Position numbers and translations under genes: made by a program
Shown: piece after piece, positions 25,682 to 33,424 of the stretch
Numbering within the stretch: the stretch's first letter is position 1
How the letters are laid out: each line of letters begins with the position of its first letter
The notes under the pieces: model-generated
Seen by the model: the letters and a program-made list of their open reading frames with translations, nothing else
What the model was told of the DNA's origin: nothing
The model's database searches: none
Origin: Paenibacillus dendritiformis
Lineage (GTDB): Bacteria > Bacillota > Bacilli > Paenibacillales > Paenibacillaceae
DNA: 64,000 nt
NCBI RefSeq assembly: GCF_945605565.1
Contig: NZ_OX216966.1
Coordinates: 5,944,001 to 6,008,000, forward strand
Direction: 5' to 3'

Positions 25682-26446
25682 CTAATAACGAAGCTGCATC
25701 AGCAGGGCCTTCATCTCCTCGTCCTGCATCAGCTCGTCATAATATTTTTGCGAGATGGCCGCCAGCGCGACATCATGATAGAAAAATTCCGTGAAGAAGG
25801 TGACGAACGGCTGCGCGCCCGTCTGCATCGCCTGCCAGTTCCCGTGGTCGAGTCCCCCGAACATCAGCCGCTCGCCATCGACGACGATGATCGCGAACCG
25901 CTCCAGCCGCTGATGCTCGTCCGTCGGCGTAAGGGTATGCAGCTTCGACAGCCGGGCCTGCGGCACATGATAGCCGGTCACCATCGCCTCGACGCGGACT
26001 CCCTCCTGCTCCTTCCGTTCCAAGAGCGGCACATAGGCCGCGAAGTCGTCCTTCCACATCGAGATCAGAATCGATTGCTCCGCTCCCTCGATCAGATGCT
26101 TGCCGTAAGCTTGAATGCTCGTGTCCGATTTGATGGTCCACACCTGATCGTCGACGTACGCTCTGCGTTCGCTGCTTCGTCTGAGCTGAGCAATGCTGTT
26201 CTCGAATTCCTGGGCCAGCTTGTCGATGACGACCTGGAGCGGCAGCGCCGCATACAGCTTCTTCTTGCCGGAGATCGTGTCGGACGCGACGCCCTTGTCG
26301 ATGAGCCGGGCCAGCACCTCATAGATTTTCGCTTTAGGGACGCCCGAATATTTCACGACCGTCGTCGCGTCCATCGGTTCGCCGCTGGAGACGAGCGCCT
26401 CGTATACTTTACTTTCATATTGGGAAAATCCAAACTTCTGAAGCAT
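25682..26446 (-). CDS. TrmB-family transcriptional regulator
   Basis: Regulator of 254 residues: an N-terminal winged helix (about 1-70; LQKFGFSQYESKVYEALV, AKIYEVLARLIDKGVA) followed by a C-terminal phospholipase-D-like/TrmBL sensor domain (SILISMWKDDFAAYVPLLERKEQEGVRV). In Bacillota such proteins usually sense sugars or small molecules; the ligand is not evident. It is divergent from the zinc-ribbon gene at 26640, and a palindrome between them could be its operator (inference). Confidence 0.85.
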   Translation of the reverse strand: MLQKFGFSQYESKVYEALVSSGEPMDATTVVKYSGVPKAKIYEVLARLIDKGVASDTISGKKKLYAALPLQVVIDKLAQEFENSIAQLRRSSERRAYVDDQVWTIKSDTSIQAYGKHLIEGAEQSILISMWKDDFAAYVPLLERKEQEGVRVEAMVTGYHVPQARLSKLHTLTPTDEHQRLERFAIIVVDGERLMFGGLDHGNWQAMQTGAQPFVTFFTEFFYHDVALAAISQKYYDELMQDEEMKALLMQLRY

Positions 26447-26570
26447 GACTCCTCCTTCTTCCCTTCGTTCTCATCCTGCCGCCGTGCCGCTACCTGTCAT
26501 TTATTTTACCATGTTTCTTTTCCCCTTCAAAAAGCAGGATCACTCCAAAAACAATTTTCTCTTCCTGTCT

Positions 26571-26594
26571 AACCTGACACAGGGTTGTCAAGTT
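26571..26594. promoter_or_regulatory. inverted repeat between trmB-like and zinc-ribbon genes
   Basis: AACCTGACA (26571-26579) and TGTCAAGTT (26586-26594) form 9-base arms with one mismatch around CAGGGT. A TATACT -10-like hexamer follows at 26603-26608, and the repeat covers its expected -35 region. It looks like a dimer-binding operator. Confidence 0.5.
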
Positions 26595-26639
26595 CCATGG
26601 CGTATACTAAAGCCATCACAGGATGAGGAGTGATTGTTC

Positions 26640-27413
26640 ATGGAACAAACCGTGCAACGCGAATGCCAAAGCTGCGGAATGCCGCTGCACAGCGAGGAAC
26701 AGCTTGGAACGGACAAGGAAAACAATAGAGTGCTGGATTACTGCATCTATTGCTATGAGGGCGGAGCCTTCAAGCAGCCGGATATGACGATGGAAGAGAT
26801 GGTTGAGGTGTGCGTCCCCTTCGTCGTCGAGAACGGGATGGAAGAGCAAGCTGCGCGTACAATGCTGAAAAACTATCTTCCGACGCTAAAGCGATGGGCC
26901 GATCAAGCAGGGGCGGCGATCCCGGAGCTCCAGCCGGTCAAGATTGTCGAGCGCGGAGAGATGACGCTGGCCGGCATCTCGGCCCGCACCTCGAATATGC
27001 GCGAATACACGCCGGAAGCGGTCATTCCGCAGATGTGGGAGCGATTCTGGACAGAAGGCATGCTGGCGCGCATCCCGAATGCGGCCGAGCCTGGCGTCAT
27101 TTACGGCTGTTATCATGATTATGAGAACGGGGCGGCCGGTGAGTATTCGATGCTAATCGGCACGAGCGTCATTACCGATGCTGCGCTGCCGGCAGGATTC
27201 AAGGCGGTCACGGTTCCCGCCGCGAAATATGCGGTATTCACGACGGCACGCGGGCCCTTGGCCAAGGTTGTGACGGAAGCATGGGCGGCCATCTGGAAGT
27301 GGTCGGCGGCCTCGGGGATGACGCGCACGTTCACCGGAGATTTCGAGCGGTATGACGAGCGGAGCGCCAATCCGAATGACGCGCAGGTCGATATCTACAT
27401 CGCGGTGCAATAA
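26640..27413 (+). CDS. zinc-ribbon protein with GyrI-like effector-binding domain
   Basis: Two-domain protein of about 257 residues. Residues 1-85 form a small zinc-ribbon domain with CQSCGMPL and YCIYCYEGGAFKQPDMTMEEMVE, the Zn_ribbon_2 pattern. Residues 100-257 look like a GyrI/AraC-type effector-binding domain (VKIVERGEMTLAGISARTS, FKAVTVPAAKYAVFTTARG, FERYDERSANPNDAQVDIYIAVQ). Such domains bind hydrophobic drugs or sequester gyrase inhibitors. The ATG at 26640 has GAGGAG eight bases before it. Probably a soluble small-molecule sensor or sequestering protein; the partner is unknown. Confidence 0.75.
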   Translation: MEQTVQRECQSCGMPLHSEEQLGTDKENNRVLDYCIYCYEGGAFKQPDMTMEEMVEVCVPFVVENGMEEQAARTMLKNYLPTLKRWADQAGAAIPELQPVKIVERGEMTLAGISARTSNMREYTPEAVIPQMWERFWTEGMLARIPNAAEPGVIYGCYHDYENGAAGEYSMLIGTSVITDAALPAGFKAVTVPAAKYAVFTTARGPLAKVVTEAWAAIWKWSAASGMTRTFTGDFERYDERSANPNDAQVDIYIAVQ

Positions 27414-27742
27414 TGTCGCGGGGCACCGGGCCAGACGGCTCGGTGCTGCTGCTGTTCCAGATGAGGTAAAAATTTCCCTCAACTTTTCTCCTGGCCTCCC
27501 GTATTATTAAGATGAGCGGCCCAGTCTGACAACGCCTAGGTCGATGTGATGGATATAATGGAAGAAAGAAGGTACTCATTGCGGGCAATGACGCGCGGAC
27601 ACCGGAAAACCGGCCGTCAAGCCCATTCTACATAATCGTTGCTACGCTCACCTGACGTTGAAGGATGGAAGCCGCCGGGACATGGAAGAAGAAGGCGGCA
27701 TGTTCGCATGTCTTCCATAGGCATGAAGGGGGAAGGTTCAAG

Positions 27743-30073
27743 TTGAAGAAAAGAATTGTCGCGGCTGTACTGGCCGCAGTCATGGCATGCTCCATGCCGT
27801 TGACCGTCATGGGGGCAGAGAAAAGCTCCACTGCGCCTTGGTATGCCCATGGCGTACATTCGCTTGTCACGGCAGGGGCCGTGGACGCCAAGGCCGATCT
27901 GACCGCCAAGGTCACGGCCAATGATTTCATCCGCTATGCGGTGACGGTGCTCACGTACCAGCATGGCGTCGACCCGATGAAGGTCGCGCAAGAGGAAGGC
28001 TGGATCCGGGAAGGCGAGCTCGCCTCCCCGGATGACGCGTTAACGCGCGGCGAGGCCGCCCGCATTCTGGTGCGCGCCTTCGGGCAAGACAGCGAAGAGA
28101 ACAGCCTCACCGCCTATGCGGAGCAGGCGAAGTCGCTCGGTCTGCTGCACGGTTACCGCGACGGCAGCCTCCGCGCCGACGAGGCGGTTACGTTAAGAGA
28201 AGCGGCCGCAGCGCTGAACAACGTGAAAAAGCTGCGTCTGGCCTCGATCAGCGATCAGGGCGTCGCTCCGATTCCGGTCGAAGACTTCATGCGCAATCCG
28301 GGCAGCCTCGCCTACCAGATCTCTTCGGACGGCAATTACTTGACGTTTATGGCGCCGTGGGAGAACCGGGCCAACGTATTCGTGAAGAACATGGGAGGCA
28401 GCGGCGAACCGGAGCGCGTAACCAGCTCCAAGGATCGGGATATCGCGGCCTTTTTCTGGAAGGGCGACACGCTCCTGTATGTCAAAGATAACGGCGGGGA
28501 TGAAAACTTCCATCTCTACTCGTCCAGCTTCAATGGAGCACAGGAGAAGGACCTGACGCCGTATTCCGGGGTCAAGGCCGGTCTGGTCAGCCTGCTGGCG
28601 GGAGTCAAGGACGAGATTCTCGTCACCCTGAACAAAGAGAATAAAACCGTCTTCGATGTCTACAAGCTGAACATCAAGACAGGCGCGCTCCAGCTCGTCG
28701 CCAAAAATCCGGGCAACGTCCAGGGCTGGCTCGCCGATCGCAACGGCAATATTCGCATGACCGTCGTATCGGACGGAGTCGTGGGCGAAATTATGTACCG
28801 CGATTCGGATAAGGAAGAATTCCGTTCCTTCCTGAAGCTGAATGCCGGAGACGAAGTGAACCTGCTTGGCTTCACGCAGGACAATCAATCCGTCCTCGCC
28901 GTATCCAATCAAGGACGGGATAAGGCGGCCCTCGTCCGCTTCGATCTGCAAGCGAACGAGAAGGTGCTCTTCGAGCATCCCGAGGTCGATATTGCCAATG
29001 CACTGTATGATTCGAAGCGGGACCGGCTGCTCTATGCGGCTTATGTGACAGACAAGGCTCATCTGCAATTTTTCGATAGCGAATTCGAAGGGCTGTACCG
29101 CAAGCTGACGGCGAAGCTGAAGGTGAGCGAAAGCGAAATCGGCATTAACGATTACAACCAGGACATGAACAAGTTCATCGTCAGCGTGTCGAATGACAAG
29201 ACCTACGGCCGGTATTACTATTACGATTCCACGACCGATCAGTTGACAGAGCTGGCCAATCTCAGCCCGTGGCTGAAGCCGGAGCTGATGGCCGATATGC
29301 ATCCGATCTCTTACAAGAGCCGGGACGGTCTGACGATTCACGGCTATTTGACGCTGCCGAAGAACAAGAAGCCGGAGAACCTGCCGCTTATCGTCAATCC
29401 GCATGGCGGGCCATGGGCGCGGGACATGTGGGGCTTCAATCCGGAGGTGCAGCTGCTGGCGAACCGCGGCTATTCGGTGCTGCAGGTGAATTTCCGGTCG
29501 TCTACGGGCTATGGCAAGGAATTCCTGAATGCCGGCAACAAGCAGTGGGGACGGAACATTCAAAATGACATTACCGACGGCGTGCAGTGGGCGATCAAGC
29601 AAGGCATCGCCGATCCGGATCGCATCGGCATTTACGGCGCATCCTTCGGCGGATACGCGACCTTGGCCGGCATCACCTTCACCCCGGATCTGTATGCCGC
29701 CGCCGTCGACTATGTCGGGGTCTCGAATATCTTTACGCTGCTGGAGACGCTGCCGCCGTACTGGGAGACGTTCCGCAATATGTTCTATGAACGGGTCGGC
29801 CATCCGGAGCAAGACAAGGAGCTGCTGAAGGCCGTCTCGCCGGTGTTCCATGTCAACCGCATCAAGACGCCGCTCTTCGTCGCTCAGGGTGCCAACGACC
29901 CGCGCGTTAATCAGGCGGAATCGGATCAGATTGTCGAAGCGCTGAAGAAGCGGGGCGTCGATGTCCAGTACATGCTGAAGGAGAACGAAGGACATGGATT
30001 CAACAACGAGGAGAACCGGATCGAGTTCTATAACGCGATGATCAAGTTCCTCGACGATCACTTGAAGAAATAA
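27743..30073 (+). CDS. secreted S9 prolyl-oligopeptidase-type peptidase with SLH-like N-terminus
   Basis: Secreted serine peptidase of about 776 residues. Order: signal peptide (1-25, ending VMGA), SLH-like segments (about 33-70, 100-125 and 130-165: WYAHGVHSLVTAGAV, DDALTRGEAARILVRAFG, GLLHGYRDGSLRADEAVTLREAAAAL), a beta-propeller (about 190-510), and an alpha/beta-hydrolase domain with Ser634 (GASFGGYA), Asp719 (NDPRV) and His751 (EGHGF). It resembles acylaminoacyl peptidase/DPP-IV relatives. The TTG at 27743 is preceded by GGGGGAAGG and gives a clean signal peptide. The SLH-like part suggests attachment to the cell-wall polymer, so it would trim peptides at the surface. Confidence 0.87.
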   Translation: MKKRIVAAVLAAVMACSMPLTVMGAEKSSTAPWYAHGVHSLVTAGAVDAKADLTAKVTANDFIRYAVTVLTYQHGVDPMKVAQEEGWIREGELASPDDALTRGEAARILVRAFGQDSEENSLTAYAEQAKSLGLLHGYRDGSLRADEAVTLREAAAALNNVKKLRLASISDQGVAPIPVEDFMRNPGSLAYQISSDGNYLTFMAPWENRANVFVKNMGGSGEPERVTSSKDRDIAAFFWKGDTLLYVKDNGGDENFHLYSSSFNGAQEKDLTPYSGVKAGLVSLLAGVKDEILVTLNKENKTVFDVYKLNIKTGALQLVAKNPGNVQGWLADRNGNIRMTVVSDGVVGEIMYRDSDKEEFRSFLKLNAGDEVNLLGFTQDNQSVLAVSNQGRDKAALVRFDLQANEKVLFEHPEVDIANALYDSKRDRLLYAAYVTDKAHLQFFDSEFEGLYRKLTAKLKVSESEIGINDYNQDMNKFIVSVSNDKTYGRYYYYDSTTDQLTELANLSPWLKPELMADMHPISYKSRDGLTIHGYLTLPKNKKPENLPLIVNPHGGPWARDMWGFNPEVQLLANRGYSVLQVNFRSSTGYGKEFLNAGNKQWGRNIQNDITDGVQWAIKQGIADPDRIGIYGASFGGYATLAGITFTPDLYAAAVDYVGVSNIFTLLETLPPYWETFRNMFYERVGHPEQDKELLKAVSPVFHVNRIKTPLFVAQGANDPRVNQAESDQIVEALKKRGVDVQYMLKENEGHGFNNEENRIEFYNAMIKFLDDHLKK

Positions 30074-30123
30074 GCAAGGACACTGGCCGGATCTCGCTGT
30101 TAGGCTTGTTTCCGAAGGAAAAG

Positions 30124-30174
30124 AAGCCCGTGAGGTTCCTCTGTGATGTGCAGGGGGGCTTCGCGGGCTTTTGT
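30124..30174 (+). terminator. terminator after the S9 peptidase gene
   Basis: AAGCCCGTG pairs with CGCGGGCTT, and inner CCTCTG/CAGGGG extends the stem; TTTTG follows. It lies 50 bases past the stop codon. Confidence 0.75.
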
Positions 30175-30300
30175 TCGGGTACGTCCGCCTCGGCCCTCAC
30201 CGCAGATAGCGCGCAGATAGCGGCGATTGCGGCCGCTCGCCGCTCGCCAGGCACCGGCCTATCCCCAAGCCTCAGGCCGGTTCACGGCACTTAAAAATCC

Positions 30301-30317
30301 CTTGGACTTTCTCAACA
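30301..30317. repeat. direct repeat copy A (CTTGGACTTTCTCAACA)
   Basis: The 17-mer CTTGGACTTTCTCAACA occurs here and again at 30824-30840; both are followed by a CCTG and then TTGCRGG-like bases. This marks the starts of two related repeat blocks about 523 bases apart. Confidence 0.7.
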
Positions 30318-30412
30318 GCCTGATTTGCGGGATCCAAGAGACGCGTCGGATCCTGGGGGCATCATCACCTTCTGGAGGCATCGTTGCCTCCTGGGGATTG
30401 AACGTGTGGAGG

Positions 30413-30700
30413 GAATTGCTGCTATTTTACAGGAATTTCGGCTTAATGAGTCCACATCCCGAGGAATTGCTGCATATCTACATCATTTTAAGCCCTTTTG
30501 CTCCAAGTCGTAGCGAAACGGGTGAAATTCCTGCAGGTTTGCAGGATTCCCTTTCTGGTGAAGTCGTCCCTATCGAATTGCTGTATTTGCGCAGTATTTC
30601 GCCTGCTGGATAGACGTGTCTGGACAAATCGTGCAGTTTTACGGATTTCGCTTACCGAATAGGCGTGTCTAGGGAAAGTGTGCAGGTTTCAGGCCGTTTG
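30413..30700. repeat. degenerate array of GAATTGCTGCA / GCAGGAATTTC units
   Basis: Six diverged units begin near 30413, 30470, 30519, 30573, 30627 and 30675, about 48-57 bases apart. Each has a GAATTGCTGCA-like arm, 6-9 spacer bases, a GCAGGAATTTC-like arm, and then unrelated sequence. Units of the same type occur at 49425-49620 and near 6850-7040. Confidence 0.55.
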
Positions 30701-30823
30701 GAAACTCTTTTTTTACGAAAGCGTGGAGATTATCCATTTTCCTAACCAAAACTTGGCACTCAGAGCGTTTTAAATCAATTTTTTCTACTGAGAAGCGAGT
30801 CCAAATGAAGTGCCGAAAAACAC

Positions 30824-30840
30824 CTTGGACTTTCTCAACA
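30824..30840. repeat. direct repeat copy B (CTTGGACTTTCTCAACA)
   Basis: Second exact copy of the 17-mer at 30301-30317; it immediately precedes the 30845 repeat copy. Confidence 0.7.
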
Positions 30841-30844
30841 TCCT

Positions 30845-30987
30845 GCGTCTTGCAGGAATGTCGGTCACAGAGTAGACGTCAACATGGAAAACTATATTTT
30901 CGCAGCTTTTCGGCAAGTCAAGCTATGAGAAGCAGCGAGGACTATCTCAATGTAGGTAGAAACTACTTATAGAACAGCACCTTCATA
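30845..30987. repeat. dispersed intergenic repeat, copy 2
   Basis: Aligns with 6976-7115 over its whole length, ending in a decayed version of the same hairpin (CTATCTCAATGTAGGTAG / AAACTACTTATAGAACAGC). Copy 2 has lost much of the stem pairing. Confidence 0.6.
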
Positions 30988-31176
30988 GAATTGCAATAGC
31001 CCGCTGTTTTGCTAATTCAATGTACGCTTCTCTTCAGCGTTCTGCTTCTTCAGCGCCGGCCACGATTCACGCTGAGGTGGAAGACCTGCTCCCCCCAAAA
31101 AAAAATTATAAATTCTATAATATTGCACAAAAAACGCCGGGGACGCAAATCCTCCGGCGCTGCGAAATTGTTCTCG

Positions 31177-32943
31177 TTACTGTGTACCTGCCCCGATTGA
31201 AAAGAGCAGCGGCTTCTCGTCTTCCGTCTGCTGATAGACGACGAGCAGATAGCTCGCCTGGGCATCCTCCACATCCAGCCTGCCCGCCGCCTGCACGGCA
31301 TCCGCCTTCCATGCGAAGGGGAGCCGCTCGACGACGGCATGCTTGTGCAGCTCCTTCTCGCTCAAGCCCAGCGCCGCGAAGGCGGAGGACACGGCCTCCG
31401 GCCGCTCGGCAGCCTGCCGCATCACGCGGGCCGCTTCTTCCTTCGGTACGGTCATCTCCCACCACGTCTTACGCGGCTTGTACTTGTGGTTGCGGAAATA
31501 GTCCAGCTTCATCAGCCCGCGCGCCACGTCCGGCCGCCGCAGGCCGTGCGCATCCAGGAAGGCCTGCAGGCGCACGAACAGATCCTCCAATTGATGCCCG
31601 ATCTTCTGCCACCCGTTCTCTTCCCAGAAGTCGCCGAACGCCTGAAAGAAATCGAACGGAGAATCGAATTCCTCCTGCATCAGATGCTCCATCGTATAGT
31701 CCATCCGGTGGGCGTTCCAATATTTCTCCAGCACATCCTCCAGCCGCTTCAGGCGTACCACGTCGCTGAAGGGGAGCACGTCATTGCTCAGCATTTCATA
31801 AGGCGCTTGATCCATATATACATACCCGTACTTGTCCGCGTCGTTGCGCAGCCCGGTCCCCCGCAGCATCTTCAGGAAGCCGAGCTGCAGCTCCTCCGGA
31901 CGAAGCTCGAACACATCATTGAACGTTTTGCGGAACGTTCCGTAGTCTTCGAGCGGCAGCCCGGCGATCAGATCGAGATGCTGATCGATTTTACCGCTGT
32001 CCTTCACCTTCGTTACGGTGCGGGTCAGCTTGGTGAAGTTCTGACGGCGCTTCACGAGCTCGTTCGTCGGATCATTGGTCGACTGGACGCCGATCTCGAA
32101 GCGGAAAATGCCGGGCGGCGCGTTCTCCGCCAGGAAGTCGAGCACCTCCGGCCGCATGATGTCCGCCGTAATCTCGAACTGGAACACGCAGCCGCGGTGA
32201 TTCTCGATCAGGAAGCGGAACATCTCCATCGCATAATCCCGCTTGATGTTGAACGTGCGGTCAACGAACTTGATCAGCTTCGCCCCATTGTCAATCAGGA
32301 ACAGCAGATCCGCCTTCGTCCGCTCAATATCGAAGTAGCGGACCCCGACCTCGATGCTCGACAGGCAGAATTGACAGCTGAACGGACAGCCGCGGCTCGT
32401 CTCGAAGTAGACGACCCGCTTGCCCAGATGCGGCAAATCCTCCGCGAACCGGTGCGGCGAAGGTATCGCGTTCAGGTCCAGCTTCGGACGGCCCGGATTG
32501 ATGCGGACCTCATCCCCTTTGCGGTACGCAAGGCCGAACACGAAGTGATACTTCTGTTCGTCGCGAATCTCACGCAGCAGATGCAGGAAGGTCTCCTCCC
32601 CTTCTCCCATGACGATGAAGTCCACGTCCGGCAGCCGATTCATCCAGTACTCGGTGTCATAGGATACTTCTGGCCCGCCCAGGACGATGCGCAGCTCAGG
32701 CCTTACCTTCCGCAGCATGCCGATGACCCGGATCGTCTCCTCGATGTTCCAGATATAGCAGGAGAACCCGATGACATCTGGCTCGCGGCGGAACAGATCG
32801 GAGACGATATTCATCGCCGGATCCTTGATCGTATACTCCGCCAGCTCGACGTCGAACTCGTCGCCGCAGTGCGCCTTCAGGCAGCGGATGGCGAGCGAAG
32901 TATGAATATATTTCGCGTTCAATGTGGATAGTACGACTTTCAT
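31177..32943 (-). CDS. B12-binding-domain radical SAM protein (DUF4080 type)
   Basis: Radical SAM protein of 588 residues. Residues 1-130 form a cobalamin-binding-like Rossmann domain (MKVVLSTLNAKYIHTSLAIRCL, VIGFSCYIWN, LGGPEVS). The TIM-barrel core starts near 170 with the cluster motif CPFSCQFC (Cys-X3-Cys-X2-Cys) in ETSRGCPFSCQFCLSS, followed by GAKLIKFVDRTFN and FEIGVQSTND. The C-terminal 200 residues match the DUF4080 extension found with this group. The substrate is unknown; relatives modify RNA, lipids or natural products. The protein is cytoplasmic, and the gene is 70 bases after csaA on the same strand. Confidence 0.85.
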   Translation of the reverse strand: MKVVLSTLNAKYIHTSLAIRCLKAHCGDEFDVELAEYTIKDPAMNIVSDLFRREPDVIGFSCYIWNIEETIRVIGMLRKVRPELRIVLGGPEVSYDTEYWMNRLPDVDFIVMGEGEETFLHLLREIRDEQKYHFVFGLAYRKGDEVRINPGRPKLDLNAIPSPHRFAEDLPHLGKRVVYFETSRGCPFSCQFCLSSIEVGVRYFDIERTKADLLFLIDNGAKLIKFVDRTFNIKRDYAMEMFRFLIENHRGCVFQFEITADIMRPEVLDFLAENAPPGIFRFEIGVQSTNDPTNELVKRRQNFTKLTRTVTKVKDSGKIDQHLDLIAGLPLEDYGTFRKTFNDVFELRPEELQLGFLKMLRGTGLRNDADKYGYVYMDQAPYEMLSNDVLPFSDVVRLKRLEDVLEKYWNAHRMDYTMEHLMQEEFDSPFDFFQAFGDFWEENGWQKIGHQLEDLFVRLQAFLDAHGLRRPDVARGLMKLDYFRNHKYKPRKTWWEMTVPKEEAARVMRQAAERPEAVSSAFAALGLSEKELHKHAVVERLPFAWKADAVQAAGRLDVEDAQASYLLVVYQQTEDEKPLLFSIGAGTQ

Positions 32944-33013
32944 GTTGACTCCCTTCTATCGTCACGCAAGCGCGGCCAGACCGCATTCTGTCCGGCACGC
33001 CTTGCGCCATGGC

Positions 33014-33424
33014 CTATGCAATCGGCGTTCCGTTCGGCACCGCCTCGTCTGTCCGCAGCAGCACGACATCCCCTTCTTCCGGCACGCCGCCGAGCACGAG
33101 CACCTCCGAGGAGAAGCCCGCAATCTTCCGCGGCGGGAAATTGACCACCGCGGCAACCTGGCGCCCGATCAGCGCTTCGGGCGTATAGCGGACCGTAATC
33201 TGCGCGCTCGAGTGCTTCAGGCCGAGCGGACCGAAATCGATCAGCAGCTTGATCGCGGGCTTGCGCGCCTTGTCCAATGGAGACGCCTCTACGATCGTGC
33301 CGATCCGGATATCCAGCTTCATGAAATCTTCGATGGTCGCCTGGGCCACTTGCGGCTGCGTTCCTTCTCCCGCATTCACGCTGCCCGTACCGGCTCCATT
33401 GCTATGCTTCTTCGAATCCATCAT
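33014..33424 (-). CDS. csaA: CsaA-type tRNA-binding-domain chaperone
   Basis: OB-fold tRNA-binding-domain protein, about 136 residues. The core ATIEDFMKLDIRIGTIVEA...KARKPAIKLLIDFGPLGLKHSSAQIT...NFPPRKIAGFSSEVLVLG is that of CsaA, an export-related chaperone. The N-terminal ~28 residues (Ser/Gly/Asn-rich) are an extra, low-complexity extension compared with the usual ~110 residues. The ATG at 33424 overlaps the recQ stop (ATGA) with AGGAGG at seven bases, so csaA is translationally coupled to recQ. Confidence 0.9.
   Translation of the reverse strand: MMDSKKHSNGAGTGSVNAGEGTQPQVAQATIEDFMKLDIRIGTIVEASPLDKARKPAIKLLIDFGPLGLKHSSAQITVRYTPEALIGRQVAAVVNFPPRKIAGFSSEVLVLGGVPEEGDVVLLRTDEAVPNGTPIA

Larger units (their letters stand above)
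30175..31176. other. gene-free repeat-rich interval
   Basis: No convincing coding region in about 1 kb between the S9 peptidase terminator and the radical SAM gene. It contains a duplicated 17-mer, a degenerate array of GAATTGCTGCA-type units and a second copy of the repeat seen at 6976-7115. Base composition drops toward AT-rich after 30.7 kb. The listed short ORFs here show no family features. Confidence 0.7.

Noticed and set aside
28193..30061. 622-residue minus-strand reading frame
   Set aside because: It is the antisense shadow of the S9 peptidase gene. It has no family motif and no ribosome-binding site.
31339..32931. 530-residue plus-strand frame
   Set aside because: Antisense of the radical SAM gene; low-complexity Arg/Leu/Gln/Glu composition, no motif.
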